From CAWHJN01 sp963829705 (GTDB lineage Bacteria > Bacteroidota > Rhodothermia > Rhodothermales > BA12), in NCBI GenBank assembly GCA_963829705.1, contig CAWHJN010000003.1:186001-250000 (forward strand): 64,000 bases of DNA, given 5' to 3'. How positions within the stretch are numbered: position 1 is the first letter of the stretch; each line of letters starts with the position of its first letter. The translations under genes and the position numbers were made by a program. The notes below the pieces were generated by a model. That model worked only from the letters and a program-made list of their open reading frames with translations. It was not told where the DNA came from and searched no databases. Positions 37,034-45,029 of the stretch are shown here, piece by piece.

Positions 37034-39424
37034 TCAGGCTTTCGCCTTCGGTTTCGGGGTGAGGTCGTAGCCGTAGCCGTAGTAGCCTTTGCCCGCGTAC
37101 TTGCCGTAGCGGTAGCGGTAGCCGTAGGCCATCGTGATCTTGAAGCCGTTGAGGACGGCCCCGGCGACGTTGGCTTTGGCGCGCTTGAGGCTTTCGAGCG
37201 CGGAGGTGAGTTCGCCCGCGCGCGTCACACCCGCGCGGCACATCACGAGGACGGCGTCGACGTGGCGCGACATCACCTCGGCATCCGAGATGGCCAGCAC
37301 GGGGGGCGAATCCACCAGGATCATGTCGAAGTCGTCTCGCACTTCGTCGAGCAGACGACGGAAGCCCTCGCCCTGCAACAGTTCGGTCGAGATGCGCGAC
37401 GACGTGCCGGCGGGCAGGATCGTGAGGTTTTCCACCCCGATGTCGGCGAACGCGCTGTAGGCGTTGGCATGGGCATCGGGCATCAACAGGTTGGCGAGGC
37501 CGGTCTTGTTGGGCACTCCGAAGAGGTTGTGGACCTGCGGGCGGCGCAGGTCGCCGTCGATGAGGAGCGTGCGCTTGCCGCTGCGGGCAAAGAGACCGGC
37601 GAGGTTGGCCGTCGTGACGGACTTGCCCTCCCCCGGGCGCGAAGACGTGACGAGGAAAACCTTCGAGTCGGGCTGGGTGAATTGCAGGCTGGCTTCGAGC
37701 TTGCGGAGTGCCTCGACGTACGGCCCGTACGGGCTGAAGAGCGTCAGCACCGCCGCCGACACGTCGAAGCTGCCCACGGTAATGCGCTTTTTGCGGTTTT
37801 TGTCGCTGAGGACTTCGGTGTACGGCAGGAAGTCGAGCACGTTGACGTTGAGCTTCTCGACGTCCTCCTGTTTGTAGAGCCGGTTGCTGGAGAGTTCGAG
37901 CACGACCGCGAGCCCGCCGCCGAGCAGCAGACCGAGGAAGCCACCCAGCAACAGCGTCTGCAGCGCGTTCGACGGGATGGGCTGCGAGGGCACGAAGGCC
38001 GGCTGAATCACCTGCACGTAGCCACCTTCGGTGCTCTGCTGCAAGTCGTTGCCGCGCAGCGTGCCGACGGCGTTGTTGTACTCGTTTTCGCGCAGCTGCA
38101 CTTCGCGCTGCAACTCGGCCAGGCGGCTCTGCTGCGTGGGCAGCGCCCCGAGGCGGCGGCTGTACTCGCCGAGGTTGCGCCGCACCGAGTTGAGGTTCTG
38201 CTCCTGCGCGCTGATGCGCCCTTCGAGGTCGCGGATCTGCTGCTTGAGGGTCTGCACGAAGCCGACCTCCCCTTCTGGCCCAACGACGCCGCTGGACTCG
38301 AAGAGCGCCTGCGTGTACTGCTTGTTGAGCGTTTCTACGCTGGCGTAGAGCCGCTCGTACTGTGTATCTAACTCGCGCAGCCGCACTACCTTGTCCTGCG
38401 TGAATGCTGATGGATTATCGCGAATGCCCCGATAGGCATTGAGATGGGCTTCGCGTGCCCGAGTAGCCTCCTGCAGTCGACCTTCCTCAGCGCGCAGCGC
38501 AGCCTGGAGGCGCGCCACCGTCATGTCGCCGATGCTGGAGCGGGCGAGCTGCTCGCGCTCGCGCAGGCTCGCCAGGTCCGACCGCATCTCGACGAGGGTG
38601 CGTTCGAGCTGCTGCTCCTGCGCTTCGAGCGTGAATACCTGCTCGTTGAGCGACACGCCGCTCGAACTCAGCGACGCCGTTGGGTTGGCTTCCAGATAGC
38701 TTCGGAGCGCACCCTCGGCAGTGTCGAGGTCGGCCTTGCGCTGGTCGACGAGGCTCTGCAGCGCGTCCTCGGAGCGCGATGCCTTCCGCAGGCTCACTTT
38801 CTGCGTGATCTGCTCGTAGGCCTGCGCGTAGCCGTTCGTGGCCAGCGCCACTTCAAAAGGCGACGGCCCTGTGCCGATCACCCGCACCATGTTGGTGGCC
38901 AGCTTCTCGCTGGCAAAGCCCACCAGCATCCGCGCCCGCTCGCCGATCTGCATGGGCGTGAGGTCCTGCGGGGCCTGCCCGCGCAGCAAAACAGGGTATT
39001 CGGCGTTGGCGCGCGCGCCCTGCTCTTCGAGGCGCTTCTTGATGACCTCCCCCGCCTGCCGGGTCAGCGGCTCGGAGACGCGGAGCATGAAGAGTTCGTC
39101 TTCCAGGCCCGTGCCACTGCGCGCGAACAGTTCGTCGGGGTCGTCGGAGGCCGTAGGTACCGTCACGGGGATGCGGCGCACGTCGGCGAGTACCAGGCTG
39201 CTCGTCGTAAACACGCGGTTCTGCATGGCTTTGTACGCCATAAACCCTGCCACCGCCAGCGACAGCGCGAACACCGTCAGGATGATCCACCGCCGCCGGA
39301 ACAGCATGTCGATCCCAAACTCAATTTGAGATGCGCCGCTCTCCGGCTGCACAGACGATCCACCGGCGGACCAGGTGCGCCCGGCGATACGCCCGCGGGT
39401 AGAGGTTCCGTTCTGCGAAGCCAT
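37034..39424 (-). CDS. Polysaccharide co-polymerase/BY-type tyrosine autokinase (Wzc-like)
   Basis: 796 residues from ATG 39424 (MASQNGTSTRG). A Wzz domain with first membrane helix (RRWIILTVFALSLAVAGFMA) is followed by a long coiled-coil periplasmic region (about 230-480), a second helix (LQTLLLGGFLGLLLGGGLAV) and a cytoplasmic kinase with Walker A SSRPGEGKSVTTAN, Walker A' TLLIDGDLRRPQ and Walker B DMILVDSPP. The C-terminal tail is a tyrosine cluster (YGYRYRYGKYAGKGYYGYGY), the autophosphorylation site. It controls chain length and assembly of the exported polymer. It is intact and heads the minus-strand export genes. Confidence 0.9.
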   Translation of the reverse strand: MASQNGTSTRGRIAGRTWSAGGSSVQPESGASQIEFGIDMLFRRRWIILTVFALSLAVAGFMAYKAMQNRVFTTSSLVLADVRRIPVTVPTASDDPDELFARSGTGLEDELFMLRVSEPLTRQAGEVIKKRLEEQGARANAEYPVLLRGQAPQDLTPMQIGERARMLVGFASEKLATNMVRVIGTGPSPFEVALATNGYAQAYEQITQKVSLRKASRSEDALQSLVDQRKADLDTAEGALRSYLEANPTASLSSSGVSLNEQVFTLEAQEQQLERTLVEMRSDLASLREREQLARSSIGDMTVARLQAALRAEEGRLQEATRAREAHLNAYRGIRDNPSAFTQDKVVRLRELDTQYERLYASVETLNKQYTQALFESSGVVGPEGEVGFVQTLKQQIRDLEGRISAQEQNLNSVRRNLGEYSRRLGALPTQQSRLAELQREVQLRENEYNNAVGTLRGNDLQQSTEGGYVQVIQPAFVPSQPIPSNALQTLLLGGFLGLLLGGGLAVVLELSSNRLYKQEDVEKLNVNVLDFLPYTEVLSDKNRKKRITVGSFDVSAAVLTLFSPYGPYVEALRKLEASLQFTQPDSKVFLVTSSRPGEGKSVTTANLAGLFARSGKRTLLIDGDLRRPQVHNLFGVPNKTGLANLLMPDAHANAYSAFADIGVENLTILPAGTSSRISTELLQGEGFRRLLDEVRDDFDMILVDSPPVLAISDAEVMSRHVDAVLVMCRAGVTRAGELTSALESLKRAKANVAGAVLNGFKITMAYGYRYRYGKYAGKGYYGYGYDLTPKPKAKA

Positions 39425-39624
39425 TCGGCAATAAAGATATACTCGGGAAAGAAAACGCGGGGCGAAGGGCGTTCGTGCCAAAGGTATGCCAGCTTGCGCG
39501 GGAGCACGCCGCCGGAGGCGAGAACTGTCCACGAACTATGCCCCTACCGCATCCTTTGTAATGTAAAGTGTTGCGATCCGCAAAGCAATCGTCCGCGAGG
39601 AACGTGGCGCTTTGCGCTCGCCGC

Positions 39625-40074
39625 TCACACGGCGCAGCGCAGGTGCTCGCGCACCATGAACGACGACATGCGCCGGGAGAGGTAGATCTCGCCGTTGACG
39701 ACCGCGCGGATGGCCTCGACCACCTCGTCGGGACTCTCGCTCTTCATCAGATACCCCGACGCACCCGCACGCAAGGCACGCTCGGCGTAGATCGTCTCGT
39801 CGTACATCGAAAAGACGACCACCTTCACGTCGGGATACACCGCGTGCAGGCGCTGCACGAGATCCAAGCCGTGCGCGTCGCCGAGCGCGATGTCGACGAC
39901 GGCCACGTCGGGGCGCTCTTTCATGACGGCCTCAAAGGCTTCGTCGGCAGAGGCCGCCTTGGCCATCACGTCGAGGTCGCGCTGGGCGGAGATGGTTTCG
40001 TTGAGTGCGTAGCGGATGGCCGGATGGTCATCCAGAATCAACACGCGCGTTGGGGCAACAGCGAAGTGGGGCAT
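39625..40074 (-). CDS. NarL-type response regulator receiver domain lacking a DNA-binding domain
   Basis: 149 residues from ATG 40074 (MPHFAVAPTRVLILDDHPAI). The receiver has the acidic pocket LDDHP, the phospho-acceptor Asp in VAVVDIALGDAHGLDLV, the Ser switch residue in VVVFSMYDE and the Lys in GYLMKSESPDEVVEAI. It continues through the NarL linker (NGEIYLSRRMSSFMVREHL) and stops where the LuxR helix-turn-helix should begin. No helix-turn-helix is found in other frames downstream. The complete homologue at 52908-53573 has the helix-turn-helix. It lies 200 bp upstream of the autokinase gene and might control it by protein contact. Confidence 0.8.
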   Translation of the reverse strand: MPHFAVAPTRVLILDDHPAIRYALNETISAQRDLDVMAKAASADEAFEAVMKERPDVAVVDIALGDAHGLDLVQRLHAVYPDVKVVVFSMYDETIYAERALRAGASGYLMKSESPDEVVEAIRAVVNGEIYLSRRMSSFMVREHLRCAV

Positions 40075-40889
40075 GGCAAAAGGGAAAGAGAAGGCACGCC
40101 CACGTGCAGGAAGGGAGGAGTGTGGTGGGTACTCCAAGAGAAAACGGGTTGGCGCTCCAGGCAGAAGCAGAGAGGAAGGGAGACAGATTGACAATCTGCT
40201 TCCCTTTCAGCCCGGCAACAAGGGATCAAACGAGCAGGCCGCATCCACTATTGGCGCAAAACCTGTAGGTCGATGCGCCGCACCTCGCTGCCCTGACAAG
40301 CAGCGCGCCTCCTACTGCCCCTCTTTTCGCCTCAGATGGAGCCAGCAAGAATCGGGAGTCGGAGGTATTTAGATTTTCGGCCTTCCGTCGATAGAAGTTC
40401 TACCGGATTAATTCACATCGACCGTAAAAGCAAGCCCTGGCGGGGCAGAGGAGCCTGAATGCGCGGTAACGACACGCACACATCTGGCAAGGGCATTCCA
40501 GCGTGCCCTTACCCACCGGGAGATGCAACCGACAGGTGTAACCCCGGTGTAACGCCCCTTGCAGCGAAACGCCACCGTTTTCCTGCGCGCCGCGCGGGTG
40601 CTGCCGCCTTGCCACCTCGGAGTTCGCTTCGTCTACCGGAATTTTTTTCCGGCCCCGATGCTGCTCAGAGGTGGCGCTGTTTCACGGCATCGCTTCTTGA
40701 CACGAGCTTTACAGAAGACCTGCACCCGCCCTCCCTTCACCCTGAGACCCTGCCAGGCTCGCGCTCCGGCCCCATCCTGCTCCCGTCACTATCCACCCGA
40801 CGCGGCCACACGCTCCACGCCCCGGAACGTCTGGTACAGGCTTCGCCCCGCACCGTCTCATTCCGTTCACCCTTTTCTACTCCGTCAAC
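40075..40889. other. Long non-coding stretch between divergent genes
   Basis: About 815 bp between the divergent response regulator and secreted-protein genes. Frames here are short or low-complexity and look spurious. A 7-bp stem (AAGGGCA/TGCCCTT, 40488-40509) is the only clear structure. It should contain both promoters and perhaps a long leader; I could not match a known riboswitch. Confidence 0.5.
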
Positions 40890-42755
40890 ATGTCCCACTA
40901 TCGAGGCCTGAATTTCTGCCTCTCCCTCCGCATTGTTGTGCTTCTGGTCCTGGCGCTCACCGCGCCCTCGCTGCTGAGGGCCCAGTCGGTGCCCAACCTG
41001 ACAGGCTCGGCCAGGCTGCTGGGCAATCCCATCCAGCAGTTCTATACCCGCACCTCGGACAAAGCCGGGGCTCAAGACCTGCAGATCTTCCAGGACCGGC
41101 TCTATATCGGCCACGGAAGTACGTCCTCGAGCCAGAACACCAAGATCATCTATTATGACCTGACCAAGGGAACGTTCGATTACGAACGGGACGCATCCGG
41201 CAACACCCTGTGGATGCAGAGCGAGCTCCTGCGAAACATGCGTGTGCAGGATGGAGAGCTCATCCTGGAGGATTACGACCCGCACAGCCGCTCCCGGTTC
41301 TACCGGAAATCGGCGGATGGAAAATGGACTGTGCGGGACGTGGGCCAGGACGCTCATGCCCGTGACATGATCAAATTCGGCAACGAGTACTTCACGAGCT
41401 ACGGCATCTCTACCGCCCCCTTCCCCTCTGTCCGGTACTCGCCCGACGGCGGCCAGTCGTGGCAGAACATAGACCAGCGATCGCTCTACAACGGCTTCTC
41501 GCTCGTCTACGACCGATTCTTCGAGTTCGATGGCAAGCTGTACCTCAGCGGTGTTCTGCGCGGCTACGACCCTTCTACGAAGACGATCGCTGATTCTCCT
41601 CAGCCGTTCATGCTGCGCTACGAGGGCAACGGCAAGTTTGCCACCGCGTACGCTCGCCGGTCCGACTTCATCAGAAGCAGTGGCAACGAGTTCGTGGAGC
41701 ACGCCAACCCCATTGGCCGCAAGCTCATCTTCAAGTGGGGAAGCAAGGTGTACCTGGCCACCTCCATCGAGCCCGCTCGCGTTACCGAGGTCGCCCTTCC
41801 TTCGGAAGACGTGAACGACATCATCGTGAAAGGCACCAGCGCTTTTGTGCTCACGAAGCGCTCCATCAGCGGCGGCAAGTACCGCAGTTCGGTCTACCGG
41901 GTGGAGGAAAACGGGGCCGTCAGGGGCGTCTTCAGCTTCGACTACAACGGCAACTACGCAGCGTCGCTGGAAATGCAGGACGGCACATTCTACCTCTCCG
42001 TGAGCGGCGTCAACGTGTACGCGGTGCAAACGAATGAAACCGTCGGCGCGGACACCGGCAGCCAGCCTGAGCCTCCCGCCACCGACCTGACGGTAGACCT
42101 GAAGGTGCTCCTCCAGGGACCGTACGACTCGAGCAGCAAGTCCATGCGGTCCGTCATCAAGAACTATCTCCGCGTCGAAGACGCCTTCGCGTCGCTGCCC
42201 AGCCAGACCTACGGCGGCACGATTACGTGGGAGGTGGCCCCGGAAGCCCTGCAGCGCGACGTGGTGGACTTCGTCGTCCTCGAGTTGCGCTCGTCAACGG
42301 CGCTGTCGTCGAAGGTCTACCGGCGCGGCGCACTGCTGATGAGCGACGGGAGCGTACGCGGCTTCGACGGCACGTCGCTGCCCGTCGTGCGCGGCGTACC
42401 CGCAGGGAGTTACTACGTGGTGGTGCGCCACCGCAACCACCTCGACGTCATGAGCGCGGCCAAAGTGGACTTCAGCTCGGGCAAGGGCACCTACGACTTC
42501 ACCACCTCGGCCAACAAGGCATACGGATCGCAGAGCCAGGTGCTGCTCTCCAGCGGCCAGTACGGCCTTTACACCGGCGACATGAACGCCTCCGGGCGCG
42601 TGGACACGCCAGACATCTTCACTGTGTGGAGCCTGCAGAACGGATTGGCCGGCTACCGCGGCGGTGACGCCGACCTGTCGGGCTTCGTCAATGCCTTCGA
42701 CCTGCTGCGGCTGTGGCTGCCCAACGCCGGGCGCAGCTCGAACGTGCCCGACTGA
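40890..42755 (+). CDS. Secreted protein with C-terminal dockerin-like calcium-binding repeats
   Basis: 621 residues. A signal peptide (about 1-31) ends LLRAQ. Residues 35-390 look like a beta-propeller-type domain with repeated strands (LYIGHGSTSSS, SVRYSPDGGQSWQNI, LYLSGVLRGYD, YLATSIEPARV). After a Pro-rich linker a beta-sandwich region follows. The C-terminus has two EF-hand-like loops, DMNASGRVDTPD and DADLSGFVNAFD, separated by about 22 residues, the dockerin I arrangement also seen in Bacteroidota surface proteins. No T9SS sorting domain is present. The substrate is unknown. It precedes the cohesin-like gene by 68 bp on the same strand. Confidence 0.65.
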   Translation: MSHYRGLNFCLSLRIVVLLVLALTAPSLLRAQSVPNLTGSARLLGNPIQQFYTRTSDKAGAQDLQIFQDRLYIGHGSTSSSQNTKIIYYDLTKGTFDYERDASGNTLWMQSELLRNMRVQDGELILEDYDPHSRSRFYRKSADGKWTVRDVGQDAHARDMIKFGNEYFTSYGISTAPFPSVRYSPDGGQSWQNIDQRSLYNGFSLVYDRFFEFDGKLYLSGVLRGYDPSTKTIADSPQPFMLRYEGNGKFATAYARRSDFIRSSGNEFVEHANPIGRKLIFKWGSKVYLATSIEPARVTEVALPSEDVNDIIVKGTSAFVLTKRSISGGKYRSSVYRVEENGAVRGVFSFDYNGNYAASLEMQDGTFYLSVSGVNVYAVQTNETVGADTGSQPEPPATDLTVDLKVLLQGPYDSSSKSMRSVIKNYLRVEDAFASLPSQTYGGTITWEVAPEALQRDVVDFVVLELRSSTALSSKVYRRGALLMSDGSVRGFDGTSLPVVRGVPAGSYYVVVRHRNHLDVMSAAKVDFSSGKGTYDFTTSANKAYGSQSQVLLSSGQYGLYTGDMNASGRVDTPDIFTVWSLQNGLAGYRGGDADLSGFVNAFDLLRLWLPNAGRSSNVPD

Positions 42756-42780
42756 CCTGCCCGCTCTAGAAAACCTGTCA

Positions 42781-42804
42781 GGGAGAACGTCGTACGTTCT
42801 TCCC
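42781..42804 (+). promoter_or_regulatory. Intercistronic hairpin
   Basis: GGGAGAACGT and ACGTTCTTCCC pair around a three-base loop with one bulge, in the 68-bp gap between the two secreted-protein genes. There is no T tract, so it could be a processing or attenuation element rather than a terminator. Confidence 0.4.
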
Positions 42805-42823
42805 CGCCCCTACCCCCCTGTTT

Positions 42824-43954
42824 ATGAAAACCTTACACCTCCTCGCTACCGTTGTCGCCGTGCTGCTGTGCGGCGCGACGGCGGGCCAGGCCCAGCCTAC
42901 CTACGACCTCCGGTTTCTTCCTTCGGTCAACACCACCCAGGACACGCTGACGCTGCGGGTGCAGATCAAAGTGGATGAGGGACAGCACGAGTTGGGTAGC
43001 TCCAACCTGGTGTTCACGTACGACACATCTGTGCTCGCTTTTCCCAGCCAGGGAAATGCGGTGGAAGGGACCGATTTCGTCTTCTTCAACTTCGATGACT
43101 CGGTGAGCGGAGACTACAATGCCTCCACCGTGAACCAGCCGACGACGGGCTCGATCTCCGTCAATATTGACGCGGGCTTCGATGGGGGACCGGGCACTCC
43201 GGTGGGCACGAGCTTTATGGACGTGTGCTCCGTTCGTGTAAAGATCCTCGACAAAAACGGCACGAGCAGCTTTGCCTGGGACGGGGCCAACACGTTCGTG
43301 TTTGGCACCGCGCAACCTCCGGTGGAGTGGACGCAGGGAACGCTGTCCAGTGAGACGGACGTGAACCTGCCCGTCGAACTGACGGCTTTCGAGGCGGTCG
43401 CCGACGGCGGCAGCCTGCAACTCAACTGGACGACGGCCTCCGAGACCAACAACGTGGGCTTCGATGTGCAGTACGCCCACCGCGACAGCAGCACGTTCCG
43501 TTCGGCGGCGTTCGTCGAAGGGCAGGGCACGTCGAACACAGAAACCGCCTACGCCTACCGCTTCGCACCGGGCACCCTCGGAACGTACCGCGTGCGCCTG
43601 AAGCAGGTCGATTTCGACGGGGCGTTCGTGTACCTCCCCGAGGTCGAGGTCACCGTCACGCAACTCGAAAACGCCGAAGGTGCGCAGGTCGATTACTTGC
43701 TCGGCGCTCCCACGCCCAACCCGTTCACCGGGCGCGCGACGCTGGTGCTGCAAACGGCGACGGCGCAGCACGTCCGGGCCTCGCTCTACAATACGCTCGG
43801 GCAACGGGTGCAGACCGTGCTGGATCGCCCGCTGGCGGCCGGATCGGCGCAGGTGCTGGCGGTGTCGGCCAACGGGCTGGCGGCGGGGCTGTACATCCTG
43901 CACGTCGAAGGCGAGACGTTCTCCGAGACGCGCGAACTGGTGGTCGCCCGCTGA
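42824..43954 (+). CDS. T9SS-secreted protein with N-terminal cohesin-like domain
   Basis: 376 residues. Signal peptide about 1-23 (LLCGATAGQAQ). Residues 25-165 form a beta-rich domain with SSNLVFTYDTSVLAF, resembling the cohesin pattern in which YD-x-S-x-L follows a hydrophobic strand. LPVELTAFEAV and LQLNWTTASETNNVGFDVQ mark the fibronectin-like domain that commonly precedes type-A sorting signals. The last 80 residues (GAPTPNPFTGRATLVLQT, VRASLYNTLGQRV, GLAAGLYILHVEG) are a T9SS type-A sorting domain, so the protein is exported across the outer membrane and probably anchored. A strong terminator follows. Confidence 0.8.
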   Translation: MKTLHLLATVVAVLLCGATAGQAQPTYDLRFLPSVNTTQDTLTLRVQIKVDEGQHELGSSNLVFTYDTSVLAFPSQGNAVEGTDFVFFNFDDSVSGDYNASTVNQPTTGSISVNIDAGFDGGPGTPVGTSFMDVCSVRVKILDKNGTSSFAWDGANTFVFGTAQPPVEWTQGTLSSETDVNLPVELTAFEAVADGGSLQLNWTTASETNNVGFDVQYAHRDSSTFRSAAFVEGQGTSNTETAYAYRFAPGTLGTYRVRLKQVDFDGAFVYLPEVEVTVTQLENAEGAQVDYLLGAPTPNPFTGRATLVLQTATAQHVRASLYNTLGQRVQTVLDRPLAAGSAQVLAVSANGLAAGLYILHVEGETFSETRELVVAR

Positions 43955-43976
43955 CATTTCTCACTTCGCAAAAGAT

Positions 43977-44017
43977 GCGCTGCGTGGCGGAGAGTATCCG
44001 CTACGCAGCGCTTTTTT
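43977..44017 (+). terminator. Rho-independent terminator
   Basis: GCGCTGCGT-GGCGGA pairs with TCCGCT-ACGCAGCGC around a short loop and is followed by six T residues, 22 bp after the stop of the cohesin-like gene. Confidence 0.9.
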
Positions 44018-44144
44018 GTGTTCATCGTGGACGGCGTTTTTCCACGTCACCGATATTTTCGCGTATTAAACGGCTGCGCGTAATTTCACTTAAGCGACGC
44101 GAACCGCGCTCCGATAGAGAGGACACACTCTTCTCTACCGGATC

Positions 44145-44906
44145 ATGTCTTCGGCCTCCTCTTTCGCTTCCCACTGCCGTGTTGCAGTCCTGACATTTCT
44201 GGCGCTGTGCAGCGCCACCGGCGCGTACGCCGAGGGACCGCCGACGCTGACGTGCCCGACAGCCACGGGCCGCGAGGCCACCATCGTGCTGCCGCAGGGC
44301 GAGGCTACCCGGCTGCCCGCAGGGGCGACGTGGCTCGTCGTCTCCACCGAAGCGGCGGGATGCGTGGGGCAGGCCGCGTGGCACCCCGGCCTCCGCACCC
44401 TCACCGTCCACGGCGACGACCCGCTGACCGCCGAGGTCGACGGTGCGGCTCCCGGCGAGACGCTCGAATTCGAACTCTACGACGCTGCCGGGCTGCTCGT
44501 GGCCGCGTCGTTCTCGCTCACCCTCGACGAGGAGGCGTGCCACGGATGCCAGCGGACGTTCACCTACGTACACGACGGCATCTACGCCATCGAGAACATC
44601 GAGGGGCGCCTCGCCACCGACGTCGCGCCGGAGGCTACTGCGCAGGAGGCCCGCGTCGGCGTGCCGTTTCCGTCGCCCACCTCCACGCTGGCGCACGTAG
44701 ACGTGTACCTGCCCGAGGCGCAGCACGTGCGCGCCGTCGTCTACGACGCGCTGGGGCGCGAAGTATACCGAGTGCACGACGCCGTGATGCCGTCAGGATC
44801 GCAGCGTCTTCTCCTTCCCGCAGAGCGTTTGCCGAGCGGTTCGTACCTCCTTCGCGTCTCCGCCCGGTCGCTCGCCGAAACCCGCGCATTCGTCGTCGCT
44901 CGCTGA
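44145..44906 (+). CDS. Secreted protein with T9SS type-A sorting domain
   Basis: 253 residues. A signal peptide of about 29 residues ends TGAYA. The middle region has two cysteine pairs (LTCP ... GCVG and EEACHGCQRTF) and beta-strand character, with no family I recognise. The last 80 residues (VGVPFPSPTSTLAHVDVYL, VRAVVYDALGREVYRV, ERLPSGSYLLRVSARS) are a type-A T9SS sorting domain ending in VVAR, like the neighbour at 42824-43954. It is probably a surface or extracellular protein. It lies between two hairpins and so is likely a single-gene transcript. Confidence 0.8.
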   Translation: MSSASSFASHCRVAVLTFLALCSATGAYAEGPPTLTCPTATGREATIVLPQGEATRLPAGATWLVVSTEAAGCVGQAAWHPGLRTLTVHGDDPLTAEVDGAAPGETLEFELYDAAGLLVAASFSLTLDEEACHGCQRTFTYVHDGIYAIENIEGRLATDVAPEATAQEARVGVPFPSPTSTLAHVDVYLPEAQHVRAVVYDALGREVYRVHDAVMPSGSQRLLLPAERLPSGSYLLRVSARSLAETRAFVVAR

Positions 44907-44925
44907 CGCGGCACGCACTCCCGAC

Positions 44926-44969
44926 CGCAGAACGGACGCTGCCCCGCGAGGAGGAGCGTCCGTTCTGCG
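44926..44969 (+). terminator. Long perfect hairpin after the T9SS gene, probable terminator
   Basis: A 15-bp perfect stem (CGCAGAACGGACGCT and its complement) with a 14-base loop, 19 bp after the stop at 44906. Only TTGTGG follows, so termination may be weak, or the hairpin may stabilise the 3' end. Confidence 0.6.
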
Positions 44970-45029
44970 TTGTGGCGCATCTGCCCCGGCAGGCGTGACC
45001 GCGCGCCGAGGGCCGTATTTTGCCCGTTC

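Noticed and set aside
40075..40889. Riboswitch (cyclic-di-GMP or cobalamin type) in the long leader
   Set aside because: I could not find the conserved core sequences of either class; only a single short stem is evident.
40559..41158. Plus-strand frame of 199 codons before and across the dockerin-like gene
   Set aside because: Low-complexity, Arg/Pro-rich, overlapping a gene with a clear signal peptide; no motif.
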